Positions 7,363 through 15,351 are shown, counted from the stretch's first letter. The stretch: 48,321 nucleotides of DNA from Oscillospiraceae bacterium (GCA_902795195.1 CADBKF010000010.1:10702-59022); one strand, 5' to 3'. Numbers and translations: made by a program. The notes: generated by a model not told the origin, from the sequence alone.

Positions 7363-7512
7363 GCGCATCGAATGCGGCGGCATCGTTCAAGCCGCATCCG
7401 GTCAAACAGCTTCCGTCAGAAAAAAACACCATACAACAGAAGAAGATCAACAACAAAAGAAAGGGGCCCGGCACACGGGCTCCGCACACGCATTCAATCG
7501 AAGGAGGTCTAA

Positions 7513-10002
7513 ATGAGCATCGGAAACGACATCTACACCAAGTTGACCGAGCGGGCCGGACAGCTGTTCGGCAAGGACCCGTCCGAGTTCTCCGAGAACA
7601 CCCGGTTTGTGGAGGATCTGAACGCGAAGTCCACGCAGTACTCCCAGATCACCACCTATCTCGAGGACGCGTTCGACACGGAGATCCCGTTCATGTCCTT
7701 CCGCCGCCAGCAGACGTTCGGCGAGGCCGTGAACTTTGTTCTGACCGAGTGCCTCGGCGAGGAGCTGGAGGCGGAGGAGGCGCCCGCAGCCCCTGCCGCA
7801 GCGCCCGCACCGGCGGCTGCGCCGGCAGCCGGCCTGCGCGCCGAGATCCTCGAAAAGCTGATCGAGCGCGCCAGCGGCCTGTTCGGCAAGCCGAAGGAGG
7901 CCTTCTCCGAGGCGACCCGCTTTGCAGAGGACCTGAACGCGAAGTCCACCCAGTTCTCCCAGATCACGACCTTCCTCGAGGATGCGTTTGACACGGAGAT
8001 CCCGTTCATGTCCTTCCGCCGGCAGCCCACCTTCGGCGAGGCGGTAAACTACGTTCTGACCGAGTGCCTCGGCGAGGAGCTCGACGCCGGTCCGGCCGAG
8101 GAAGCGCCCGCACCCGCCCCCAGCACGGTTGGCGGGCAGGTTGCCCGCGCTGCAGCTGCGCCCGCGCCCGTCGCTGCCCCGGCGGAGGAAACCGGCTCTG
8201 CCAAGTCCGACCACGACGATGAGCTGGCCCTGCGCGAGCGCTTCGTTCTCAAGGAGACCTTCCAGGGCGAGGAGCTCGAGGCGGTCTACATGGTGGCAAG
8301 AAAGCCGGTCGCGGTCGATCCGTCCGTGGACCTCGCCGCCTCCGACGACCCGATGGCAAGAATGGGCCAGGGCTTCTGCCCGGCCTTCAACCAGAGAGTC
8401 TACGAATGCGCGCCCGGCATCCTGTGCGAGCAGGACGTGCCGGTCAAGATGCGCGACGGCATCACGATCTACTGCGACATCTACCGCCCGAAGGACGAGA
8501 GCCAGAAGTACCCCGCGATCGTCTCCTGGTCCTGGTTCGGCAAGCGCCCCGGCGAGGGCATGAGCGAATGGCAGATCATGGGCGTTCCGCCGCACACGGT
8601 CTCCAAGTTCTCCAAGTTCGAGTCCCCGGACCCCATGTACTGGGTCTACCAGGGCTACGTGGTCGCCAACGTCGACGTGCGCGGTGCCGGCCACTCCGAG
8701 GGCAACGTCCACATGTTCACGCATCAGGACCGCGAGGACGGCTACGACTTCGTGGAATGGCTGGCCGTGCAGCACTACTGCAACGGCAACGTCGGCATGG
8801 CCGGCAACTCCGGCGTGGCCATGCACCAGTGGGGCATTGCTGCCATGCAGCCGCCGCACTTAAAGTGCATCGCGCCCTGGGAGTGCACGACGGACCTCTA
8901 CCGCGAGTCCTTCTACGAGGGCGGCGTTCCGGCGCTCTCGTTCAACAAGTTTATTTCCGCCCAGGTGACCGGCACCGGCGGCGTCGACAGCCAGGTCGAC
9001 ATGGCGATCAAGTACCCCCTGATGAACGGCTACTGGGAGGACAAGCGCCCCGACTTCTCCAAGGTGACCTGCGCGGTCTACCAGACCGCGGGCTTCTCGC
9101 ACTTCCACCTCAGAGGCTCCATCCAGGCCTTCCGCAAGGCCAAGACCAAGCTCAAGTGGCTGCGCGCCCACCGCGACTTTGAGTGGCCTGACACCTATCA
9201 GCCCGAGAACCTCGAGGACCTCAAGCGCTTCTATGACCGCTACCTCAAGGACATCCACAACGGCTGGGAGATGACCCCGCATGTGCGTCTGGACATCATG
9301 GACGCCTACGACTGCGACTACCAGGTCCGCCGTCCGGAAAACGAGTTCCCGCTCAAGAGAACCGAATACAAGAAGTACTATTTCGACGCCTCCGACCCCA
9401 AGAATCTGACCATGCGCGACGCGCCGGTCTCCGTCGAGAGCTCGGTTGCCTACGACGGCAACACCGAGCAGGTCGAGTTCGACATGACCTTCGAGGAGGA
9501 CACCGAGCTGACCGGCTACATGTACCTGCACCTGTACGTTGCCGCCGAGAGCTACAACGACATGGATATGTTCATCAACATCCAGAAGGCCGACGAGAAC
9601 GGCAACTGGCTGCCCTGGTACACGCTCAACGAGCCGCATCCCGGCGCCTGGGGCAAGTGCCGCATCTCCCACAGAGAGCTCGACCCGAAGGAGTGCCAGA
9701 AGGTCAAGGGCCTGATGGTGCAGCCGGTCATGGCGCACAGAAGAGAGCTCAAGGTGCAGCCCGGCGAGATCGTGCCGGTCGACATCGAGATCGTGCCGAG
9801 CGCCAGAATCTGGCACAAGGGCCAGAAGCTGCGCGTGCAGATCGCGGGCCGCTACATCCGCGAGGGCTGGTTTGAGCCGCTGGCCTGGGATACCGATAAC
9901 CACGGCCGCCAGATCATCTACACCGGCGGACAGTACGAGTCCTTCATCCAGGTGCCGGTGATCCCCCCGAAGTACAAGGCCGGCGACTACGTCTACCGTT
10001 AA
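7513..10002 (+). CDS. Tandem acyl-carrier-protein / CocE-NonD-type hydrolase fusion
   Basis: An 829-residue protein with an unusual order of parts. Residues 1-80 and 108-190 are two closely similar ACP domains: VEDLNAKSTQYSQITTYLED aligns with the AcpP DLGADSLD helix II region and places the phosphopantetheine serines at S40 and S145, each followed by FDTEIPF as in AcpP. Ala/Pro-rich linkers (88-107, 192-232) join them to a CocE/NonD (X-Pro dipeptidyl-peptidase-like) hydrolase, about 236-829, with the DVRGAGHSEG loop, nucleophile elbow GNSGVA (S433), APWECTTDLYRE lid region and a C-terminal jelly roll. The family's usual catalytic Asp position appears to read GFSHFH (527-532), so the triad is unclear. 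AGGAGGT precedes the start. The ACP-hydrolase link and the adjacent AcpS imply that acyl groups move between substrate and carrier arm. A repeat word lies in the second linker (8131-8155). Confidence 0.88.
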   Translation: MSIGNDIYTKLTERAGQLFGKDPSEFSENTRFVEDLNAKSTQYSQITTYLEDAFDTEIPFMSFRRQQTFGEAVNFVLTECLGEELEAEEAPAAPAAAPAPAAAPAAGLRAEILEKLIERASGLFGKPKEAFSEATRFAEDLNAKSTQFSQITTFLEDAFDTEIPFMSFRRQPTFGEAVNYVLTECLGEELDAGPAEEAPAPAPSTVGGQVARAAAAPAPVAAPAEETGSAKSDHDDELALRERFVLKETFQGEELEAVYMVARKPVAVDPSVDLAASDDPMARMGQGFCPAFNQRVYECAPGILCEQDVPVKMRDGITIYCDIYRPKDESQKYPAIVSWSWFGKRPGEGMSEWQIMGVPPHTVSKFSKFESPDPMYWVYQGYVVANVDVRGAGHSEGNVHMFTHQDREDGYDFVEWLAVQHYCNGNVGMAGNSGVAMHQWGIAAMQPPHLKCIAPWECTTDLYRESFYEGGVPALSFNKFISAQVTGTGGVDSQVDMAIKYPLMNGYWEDKRPDFSKVTCAVYQTAGFSHFHLRGSIQAFRKAKTKLKWLRAHRDFEWPDTYQPENLEDLKRFYDRYLKDIHNGWEMTPHVRLDIMDAYDCDYQVRRPENEFPLKRTEYKKYYFDASDPKNLTMRDAPVSVESSVAYDGNTEQVEFDMTFEEDTELTGYMYLHLYVAAESYNDMDMFINIQKADENGNWLPWYTLNEPHPGAWGKCRISHRELDPKECQKVKGLMVQPVMAHRRELKVQPGEIVPVDIEIVPSARIWHKGQKLRVQIAGRYIREGWFEPLAWDTDNHGRQIIYTGGQYESFIQVPVIPPKYKAGDYVYR
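8131..8155. repeat. Intergenic repeat word inside the ACP-hydrolase linker
   Basis: GGCGGGCAGGTTGCCCGCGC and the five bases after it match the leader hairpins near 5783 and 5892 at about 21 of 25 positions. In frame they encode GGQVARAAA within an otherwise Pro/Ala linker, so the insertion, if it is one, was tolerated because it fell between domains. Confidence 0.55.
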
Positions 10003-10014
10003 GAGGAACGCAAT

Positions 10015-10434
10015 ATGATCCACGGCGTCGGAACCGATCTGCTGAAGCTTGAAAGCATCCCGGATGCCTCGCTGCAGCGCGAAGATCCCTTCTATGAGAA
10101 GATGTTCACCGCAGCCGAGAAGCAGCTGGCGGAGCGCAAACCCGCCAGGGCGGACTGGCTCCGGCGCCGCTTTGCCGCAAAGGAAGCAGTGTTCAAGGCG
10201 CTGCATACAGGCGGGGAGCACGCCAGACTCGACCAGATCGAGATCCTGGAGGACAGACTCGGCGCGCCCGCCGTCACGCTGCACGGCGCGCTGGCGGCGC
10301 ACGCGCAGCAGGCAGGCATCACGGCGATCCATCTCTCCCTTTCCTCGGAGGGGGATTACGCGCTTGCCTTTGCCGTGGCCGAGCGCGCCGGCGCTGCAAC
10401 GAATGACGAAGGAAAGGAACACGGAAAGCTATGA
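10015..10434 (+). CDS. Holo-ACP synthase (4'-phosphopantetheinyl transferase, AcpS type)
   Basis: A 139-residue AcpS-type enzyme that moves 4'-phosphopantetheine from CoA to the ACP serine. The N-terminus IHGVGTDLL carries the metal-binding Asp (D8), and RRFAAKEAVFKAL gives the second metal ligand (E57) in the family's usual place; the late HLSLSSEGDYALAFAV strand is also typical. Size is normal. It starts 12 bases after the ACP-hydrolase fusion and its stop overlaps the start of the phosphate acyltransferase (ATGA), so the genes are translationally coupled. The most direct reading is that it is dedicated to the two ACP domains next door and not to fatty-acid synthesis; that is inference, since I cannot see whether a second acpS exists elsewhere. 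I leave the symbol empty for that reason. Confidence 0.9.
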   Translation: MIHGVGTDLLKLESIPDASLQREDPFYEKMFTAAEKQLAERKPARADWLRRRFAAKEAVFKALHTGGEHARLDQIEILEDRLGAPAVTLHGALAAHAQQAGITAIHLSLSSEGDYALAFAVAERAGAATNDEGKEHGKL

Positions 10435-11429
10435 CGTTAATTGAAACTTTGATCGAAAAAGCGAAGAAGAGCCCCAAGCGGGTCGCGCTGCCGGAGTGCG
10501 AGGCGGAAAAGACCCTGCTCGCAGCCAGACGCGTCAAGGATGAGGGGATCGGCATTCCCGTGCTGGTCGGCGAGCCGGAGGTCATCCGCGCGACCGCGCA
10601 GACCGCCGGCGTGTCCGTGGACGACATGGAGGTCGTGAACATCCTCGACGAGGCCTACCGCGACAGCGTGATCGCAAAGTACATGGAATACCCCGACACG
10701 AAGCGGCAGCTGTCGGAAAAAGGCGCCCGCCGGAAGATGAAGAACCCGATGTACTACGCGATGATCCTGGAGGCTGCCGGCCTGGTGGACTGTACCTTCT
10801 GCGGCCACGTGAACACCACCGGCGACGTGCTTATGACCGCGATGCAGGCCATCGGCATGCAGGACGGCGTGGACGTTCCCTCGATCTTCGCGCTCACCGA
10901 GATCCCGGGCTACAACGGCTCGGAGGGCGAGCTGCTCGCGCTGGCCGACTGCGGCCTCAACCCCGAGCCCAAGGCGGACGACCTTGCTTCCATCGCGATT
11001 GCGACCTGCGACAATGTCAGGGCCCTGATGGGCTGGGAGCCGCGCTGCGCGTTCCTGAGCTTCTCCACCCTGGGCAGCGGCGCCGGCGAGAGCGTCGACA
11101 AGATCAACGCCGCCATCGAGATCGTGAAGCAGCGCCGCCCCGACCTCAAGGTCGACGGCGAGTTCCAGCTCGACACCGCGGTGGTCCCCGCCGTCGCGGC
11201 GAAAAAGGTCAAGCGGGAGAGCGAGGTCGCCGGCAAGGCGAACATCCTGATCTTCCCGGACCTCACGGCAGCGAACATCGGCATCAAGATGATCCAGATC
11301 TTTGCCGGCGGCAAGGGCTACGGCCACACCCTGTCGGGCTTCAACAAGCCCGTGGCGGACTCGTCCAGAGGCTCGTCCGTGGAGGAGATCGTCGGCGACA
11401 TCGCGATGCTGGTCATCGCAGCGAAGTAA
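10431..11429 (+). CDS. Phosphate acyltransferase (Pta/Ptb family)
   Basis: A 332-residue member of the phosphate acetyl/butyryltransferase family, which converts acyl-CoA plus phosphate to acyl-phosphate plus CoA, and the reverse. Recognisable are RVALPECEAEKTLLAA at the N-terminus, the central STLGSGAGESVDKI block, VDGEFQLDTAVVP, FPDLTAANIGIK and the ending GFNKPVADSSRGSSVEEI. Length fits Pta more than the ~300-residue Ptb, although the kinase beside it is butyrate-kinase-like, so acyl length cannot be assigned. It overlaps the AcpS gene by four bases and is followed 21 bases later by the kinase. Because its neighbours are ACP-based, acyl-ACP may be the true thioester partner, as it is for PlsX; that is a hypothesis. 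Confidence 0.9.
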   Translation: MTLIETLIEKAKKSPKRVALPECEAEKTLLAARRVKDEGIGIPVLVGEPEVIRATAQTAGVSVDDMEVVNILDEAYRDSVIAKYMEYPDTKRQLSEKGARRKMKNPMYYAMILEAAGLVDCTFCGHVNTTGDVLMTAMQAIGMQDGVDVPSIFALTEIPGYNGSEGELLALADCGLNPEPKADDLASIAIATCDNVRALMGWEPRCAFLSFSTLGSGAGESVDKINAAIEIVKQRRPDLKVDGEFQLDTAVVPAVAAKKVKRESEVAGKANILIFPDLTAANIGIKMIQIFAGGKGYGHTLSGFNKPVADSSRGSSVEEIVGDIAMLVIAAK

Positions 11430-11450
11430 GGCATAACAAAGGAGTCAGAA

Positions 11451-12563
11451 ATGGGATACAAAATCTTTACCCTGAGCCCGGGTTCCACCTCCACGAAGCT
11501 GGCGGTGTTTGACGGAACCGAGCGGCTGTTCAAGGCGAACGTGCAGCACGACCCGGAGGTGCTCAAGACCTTCGCAAGAGTCAGCGAGCAGAAGCCCTAC
11601 CGCGTGCAGACGATCCTCGACGAGCTGGAAAAGGCCGGCGTCAAAATCGAGGACATGGATGCCTTCGCGGCCTATTCCGGCGGCCTGGTCTCCACGCCCG
11701 GCGGCGTGTTCCCGGTCAACGCGAAGATCCTCGAGGACTGCAGCTCCGGCCGGCTCATGGAGCACCCGGCGATCCTCGGCGCGCAGATCATCGACGCCTT
11801 TGCCAAACAGACCGGCAAGCCCGCCTACCTCGTCAACCCGCCCGATGTGGACGAATTTGACGACGTGGCCCGCGTCACCGGCATCAAGGGCATCTACCGC
11901 GAGTCCCACGTGCATGTGCTGAACCAGAAAGAGGTCGCCATGCGGGCCGCGGCGGAGCTCGGCAAGAAGTATGAGGACTGCAACTTTGTCGTCTGCCACG
12001 TGGGCGGCGGCACCTCGATCACCGCGCAGAAGCACGGCCGGATCGTGGACGCGAACGACGTGCTCAACGGCGACGGCCCGATGGCCCCGAACCGCAGCGG
12101 CTACGTCCCCCTGATGCCCGTGGTCAAGATGTGCTACTCCGGCAAGTACACGCTCGACGACATGAAGAAGAAGATCAGCAAGACCGGCGGCCTGCTGGGC
12201 CTGCTCGGCACCGACAACATGATCGAGATCCGCAGACGGATCGCAGAGGGCGACAAGTGGGCCGCGCTCGTGGCGCAGAACTTCGCCTATCAGCTGGCCA
12301 AGTACATCGGCTCCTACGCCTGCGTGCTCGAGGGCCAGGTCGACGCAGTCGTCATGACCGGCGGCGTCTCCAACGACCCCGAATTCATCGCGGATGTCAA
12401 GCGCTATGCCGGCTGGCTGGCCCCGTTCATCGTCTACGGCGGCGACTTTGAGATGGAGGCGCTCGCCTCCGGCGCGATCCGCGCGCTGACCGGCGAAGAG
12501 CAGACCAAGGAATACACCGGCGTCCCGGTGTGGAGCGGCTTCGACTTCGAGCCGAAGGACTGA
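11451..12563 (+). CDS. Butyrate kinase family acyl kinase
   Basis: A 370-residue ASKHA-fold kinase that makes carboxylate plus ATP from acyl-phosphate plus ADP. It has the butyrate kinase signature SPGSTSTKLAVFDG at the N-terminus, the AYSGGLVSTPGG substrate region, VCHVGGGTSITA (adenosine/phosphate motif), NRSGYVPL and the late VVMTGGVSND. Length is right for Buk (about 355-370). AAAGGAG precedes the ATG. With the upstream phosphate acyltransferase it forms the usual substrate-level phosphorylation pair, but here the pair sits in an ACP operon without crotonyl- or hydroxybutyryl-CoA genes. Isobutyrate, branched-chain or other short acids are equally possible substrates, so no symbol is given. 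Confidence 0.92.
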   Translation: MGYKIFTLSPGSTSTKLAVFDGTERLFKANVQHDPEVLKTFARVSEQKPYRVQTILDELEKAGVKIEDMDAFAAYSGGLVSTPGGVFPVNAKILEDCSSGRLMEHPAILGAQIIDAFAKQTGKPAYLVNPPDVDEFDDVARVTGIKGIYRESHVHVLNQKEVAMRAAAELGKKYEDCNFVVCHVGGGTSITAQKHGRIVDANDVLNGDGPMAPNRSGYVPLMPVVKMCYSGKYTLDDMKKKISKTGGLLGLLGTDNMIEIRRRIAEGDKWAALVAQNFAYQLAKYIGSYACVLEGQVDAVVMTGGVSNDPEFIADVKRYAGWLAPFIVYGGDFEMEALASGAIRALTGEEQTKEYTGVPVWSGFDFEPKD

Positions 12564-12567
12564 GGCC

Positions 12568-13545
12568 ATGGCGGGAAGAAACCGGCTCTGCCCGGAGATC
12601 ACAGACCCGCAGCTGCGCGGCTTTCTGGACATGCTCCCGGCGCTGCGGGCCTACAACGCAGAGCTGCTGCGCGCGCAGAAGCTCAGCGCCCCGGCTGAGG
12701 AATTTGCCCTGCCGGGCAGACGGATCACCGTCTGCTTCCACCGGGCCAAGGACGCCGAAGGCAGGCTCCTTCCGGGCAAGCGGCCGGTCCTGTTTGAGTA
12801 CCACGGCGGCGGCTTCATGCTCGGCGACGCGGAAAAGACCGACGCCTGGTGCGAGCGGATCGCAAGGGAGCTCGGCATCCATGTGGTCGGCGTCAACTAC
12901 CGGCTGGCCCCGGAATTCCCCTTCCCGGCGGCGGTCAGGGACGCCTACGGCGTCGTCCGCCGGATGTGGCAGCGAGCCGACGAATACGGCATCGATCCGG
13001 ACCGGATGGCGGTCATGGGCTACTCCGCCGGCGCCACGCTGGCGACGACGGCCGCCATGCAGGCGGTCCTCGGCGGTGAGCTCCGTCTGCGGGCGCAGAT
13101 CCTGCACTATCCCTACCTCGACGCGGTGCATCTGCCCGCCGAGAAGCCGCACTTCGACTGCGACATGGCCCCCGAGATCATGACGGCCTTCACGCTGTTG
13201 TATTCTGCCGCTGAGGAGCGGACCCACCCCTATGTCTCGCCGGTGCTGGCGGGGCCGGCGGAGCTCACGGGCTGCGCGCCCGCGCTGATCCTGCCCGCCG
13301 AGCGGGACGCTCTGAAGGACGAAGGCCTTCTCTACGCGCAGCATCTGCGCGACTGCGGCGTCGAGGTGCAGCTTCAGGTGATGGCGCGCATGCACCACGG
13401 CTACATCGAGGACGCAGCCAACCCCGCCGTCTACGAGACGACGGATGAAGCCGTCAAGGCCACGCACGACCCCGCCTTCCGGCAGCAGGCAGAGCAGGCG
13501 CTCGCGCTGACCGAAGCATTTTTGAAGACACATCTATTGGCATAA
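12568..13545 (+). CDS. Alpha/beta hydrolase, hormone-sensitive-lipase type
   Basis: A 325-residue esterase of the HSL (family IV) group. The oxyanion motif HGGG (79-82), VNYRLAPEFPFPA, nucleophile elbow GYSAG (S153), the acid D247 (AERDAL) and H277 in the HHGY motif complete the triad. There is no signal peptide, so it acts in the cytoplasm. The start is four bases after the kinase stop; the ribosome site is weak, which suggests translation coupled to the kinase. It is the second serine hydrolase in the operon. It may release the acid from an ester or thioester, act as an editing esterase for misloaded carrier arms, or prepare the substrate; the sequence does not decide between these. Confidence 0.9.
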   Translation: MAGRNRLCPEITDPQLRGFLDMLPALRAYNAELLRAQKLSAPAEEFALPGRRITVCFHRAKDAEGRLLPGKRPVLFEYHGGGFMLGDAEKTDAWCERIARELGIHVVGVNYRLAPEFPFPAAVRDAYGVVRRMWQRADEYGIDPDRMAVMGYSAGATLATTAAMQAVLGGELRLRAQILHYPYLDAVHLPAEKPHFDCDMAPEIMTAFTLLYSAAEERTHPYVSPVLAGPAELTGCAPALILPAERDALKDEGLLYAQHLRDCGVEVQLQVMARMHHGYIEDAANPAVYETTDEAVKATHDPAFRQQAEQALALTEAFLKTHLLA

Positions 13546-13616
13546 GCCGTCTCTGGCAAATGCAAGACGGACAAAATACGACGGGAAACACACACAAACA
13601 AACACAGGAGGATCAC

Positions 13617-14558
13617 ATGAAAATTTTAGGCATCTCCGCGGGAACCCTGAACGGCGCAAATGATTCCATGTGCAAGGAAGGCCTCATGGGCGCACAGGAA
13701 GCAGGAGCAGAAATCGAATTTATCAACCTTCACAAGCTCGACATCAAGCACTGCACCGGCTGTATCGCCTGCGTCAAGTCCCTCATGAGCGGCAGAGGCA
13801 GAACCTGCGCCCTCAAGGACGACTTCCTCTGGCTGCTCGACAAGATGCTCGACGCCGACGGCATCCTGATGGTCTCCCCCATCTTTGAAAACGGCGTGCC
13901 CGGCATCGTGCACACCGTGTGCGACCGCTTCGGCCCGTCCATGGACCGCGGCAACCTCTTCATCGCGGACATGCTCTCCAAGGAGCACGGCGGCCCCGGC
14001 GTCGACCCGAGACTGCTCAAGGACAAGGTCATCTCCTTCATGGCCGTCGGCGGCTCCGACTGGGGCTCCCTCGTGCAGATGGACCACGGCATGGTCGCCA
14101 TGAGCCCGATGTGGAAAATCATCGACAACGACAAGTTCCAGTGGTCCAAGACCATCCTGATGGACGACGACGCCCTGGCGCGCGCGCATCAGATCGGCGT
14201 CAACCTGGCCAAGGCCGCCGAGAACATCCCCGAGGCCAAGTGGATGGGCCCGGCCGGCGTCTGCCCGCACTGCCACACCAACAACTTCTACATCGAGCCC
14301 GGCACGACCCACGCGATCTGCGGTCTGTGCGGCATGGAAGGCGAGCTCGAGGTGAAGGACGGCGCGATCGTCATCAACTACCCCGAGGAGCAGTACGCCA
14401 AGGCGCACGACACCATGTCCGGCAAGCTGGCGCACGGCAAGGACATCCAGGAGAACGAAGGCCGCCTGGCGGATCTGCAGAAGAACAGCGCGGAATTCAA
14501 GGCCAGAAAGGCGAAGTACAGAGACTTCATCAAGCCCACCGTTCCCGAAAGAGCGTAA
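13617..14558 (+). CDS. Flavodoxin-fold oxidoreductase with Cys cluster and zinc ribbon
   Basis: A 313-residue protein. Residues 1-~200 are an NADPH-dependent FMN reductase-like flavodoxin fold (ILGISAGT at the FMN phosphate loop), with a CTGCIAC motif (C46, C49, C52) and C64 in the position where iron-sulfur flavoproteins bind a cluster. Residues ~214-245 form a zinc-ribbon- or rubredoxin-like module (CPHCH ... CGLC, C216/C219/C235/C238). The C-terminus is helical and charged. AGGAGG is placed eight bases before the ATG at 13617; the ORF extension to 13560 is not used. It lies 71 bases after the esterase and ahead of the operon's terminator, so it is probably the last gene. It suggests that a redox step belongs to the pathway, for example reduction of the substrate or product. 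Confidence 0.82.
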   Translation: MKILGISAGTLNGANDSMCKEGLMGAQEAGAEIEFINLHKLDIKHCTGCIACVKSLMSGRGRTCALKDDFLWLLDKMLDADGILMVSPIFENGVPGIVHTVCDRFGPSMDRGNLFIADMLSKEHGGPGVDPRLLKDKVISFMAVGGSDWGSLVQMDHGMVAMSPMWKIIDNDKFQWSKTILMDDDALARAHQIGVNLAKAAENIPEAKWMGPAGVCPHCHTNNFYIEPGTTHAICGLCGMEGELEVKDGAIVINYPEEQYAKAHDTMSGKLAHGKDIQENEGRLADLQKNSAEFKARKAKYRDFIKPTVPERA

Positions 14559-14631
14559 TCCGACAGATCAAAAAGCAAAAACCGAGACCCAAGGCACGCG
14601 CAGATTCGGGATACTGTAATACTGAACTGCA

Positions 14632-14660
14632 ATAAAACGATTGAATGGTTTTATTGCATT
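14632..14660. terminator. AT-rich hairpin downstream of the ACP operon
   Basis: GCAATAAAAC and GTTTTATTGC form a perfect 10-bp stem about 70 bases after the flavoprotein stop. It is weak and AT-rich, and may be a first, leaky stop before the strong terminator at 14712. Confidence 0.45.
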
Positions 14661-14711
14661 CTAGTATAAAAACAGTGTTTTGAGCGTCGTCTTCAAGCGG
14701 GACCACAACAG

Positions 14712-14758
14712 AAAAGACCACATCTTCGGAGTAAAATCCAAGGATGTGGTCTTTTTTT
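14712..14758 (+). terminator. Rho-independent terminator of the ACP operon
   Basis: AAAGACCACATC pairs with GATGTGGTCTTT, with an 18-base loop, and runs straight into seven T residues. It lies about 150 bases after the last gene. The interval also holds sequence resembling a transposon end, so it may belong to the decayed element to the right. Confidence 0.85.
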
Positions 14759-14841
14759 ATTTATCGTTTTGAAAAATCGGAATTGCCTATACCGAAGAAC
14801 CGCTCGAAGAAGGCTTTCATACTATGATCCGATAAAACGCT

Positions 14842-15066
14842 TTAAAAAGATTTGCGAGGCAGATTTGTGCCAGACGAGGCGGAGGACGCAGGCGGGCTGA
14901 CGCCCGGCAAGGACGACAACGAAGTATTGGATAATAGTATCAGCTTGTCAATTACGGTTTGCTTCTTCTGTGCCCGACCGCCACCTCCGAAGCGTGATAC
15001 AGGCGGTAGGATCTTCTCAATATCCGTGCCGGTCGTTTTGAATTCAATCCAAAGCGACCGGGGCGA
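14842..15066 (-). pseudogene. Decayed gene fragment, probably from an integrated element
   Basis: On the minus strand an open frame without a start reads ...WIEFKTTGTDIEKILPPVS, then RFGGGGRAQKKQTVIDKL and ...LLSNTSLSSL, and ends at a TAA at 14842-14844. The KILPPVSRFGGGG and KQTVIDKL words look like the C-terminal tail of a protein carried by Firmicutes conjugative elements; I cannot name it. An in-frame stop lies just upstream of the fragment. The plus strand at about 14767-14826 also reads like the end of a broken protein (KIGIAYTEEPLEEGFHTMIR). Its position against a tRNA gene suggests the scar of an element that has been lost. Confidence 0.45.
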
Positions 15067-15180
15067 TCACGCAGGTAATTACTCTATGGAGAGAGGCCGG
15101 CGCAATGCTCAAATATACATAAATTGCGAACCGATTGCGTATCGCCGGGTTCGCAATCTCGTTTTTGGGGGGAAAAGCAG

Positions 15181-15217
15181 AAAAACAGCCGTTTTTGCAA
15201 GAAAAACGGCTGTTTTT
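15181..15217 (-). terminator. Terminator of tRNA-Ala
   Basis: AAAAACAGCCGTTTTT and AAAAACGGCTGTTTTT form a perfect 16-bp stem around a five-base loop, directly after the CCA end of the tRNA on the minus strand. The symmetry would also stop plus-strand transcripts. Confidence 0.92.
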
Positions 15218-15293
15218 TGGTGGAGCATAGGGGGATCGAACCCCTGACCTCCAGATTGCGAACCTGGCGCTCTCCCAGCTGAGCTAATACCCC
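15218..15293 (-). tRNA. tRNA-Ala (anticodon CGC)
   Basis: A 76-base tRNA on the minus strand with encoded CCA. The acceptor stem GGGGTAT/ATGCTCC contains the G3-U70 pair that marks alanine tRNAs, the anticodon loop TTCGCAA gives CGC (reads GCG), and the TTCGATC T-loop and the AGCTCAGCTGGGAGAGC D-arm are canonical. A strong promoter (15323-15351) and a terminator frame it as a single-gene unit. A dedicated CGC alanine tRNA suits a GC-rich genome. Confidence 0.95.
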
Positions 15294-15322
15294 ATTTTTG
15301 CGATTCTGATACCGCGTCAATT

Positions 15323-15351
15323 AATATACCATAGATCATTGGAAAATGCAA
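15323..15351 (-). promoter_or_regulatory. Promoter of tRNA-Ala
   Basis: On the minus strand, -35 TTGCAT (15346-15351), a 17-base spacer and -10 TATATT (15323-15328) with an extended TGG lie about 30 bases before the tRNA 5' end. Confidence 0.8.

Noticed and set aside
7513-8250. Peptide carrier domains of a non-ribosomal peptide synthetase
   Set aside because: The segment aligns better with AcpP-type ACPs (DLxxxS, FDTEIP), and no adenylation or condensation domain is present.
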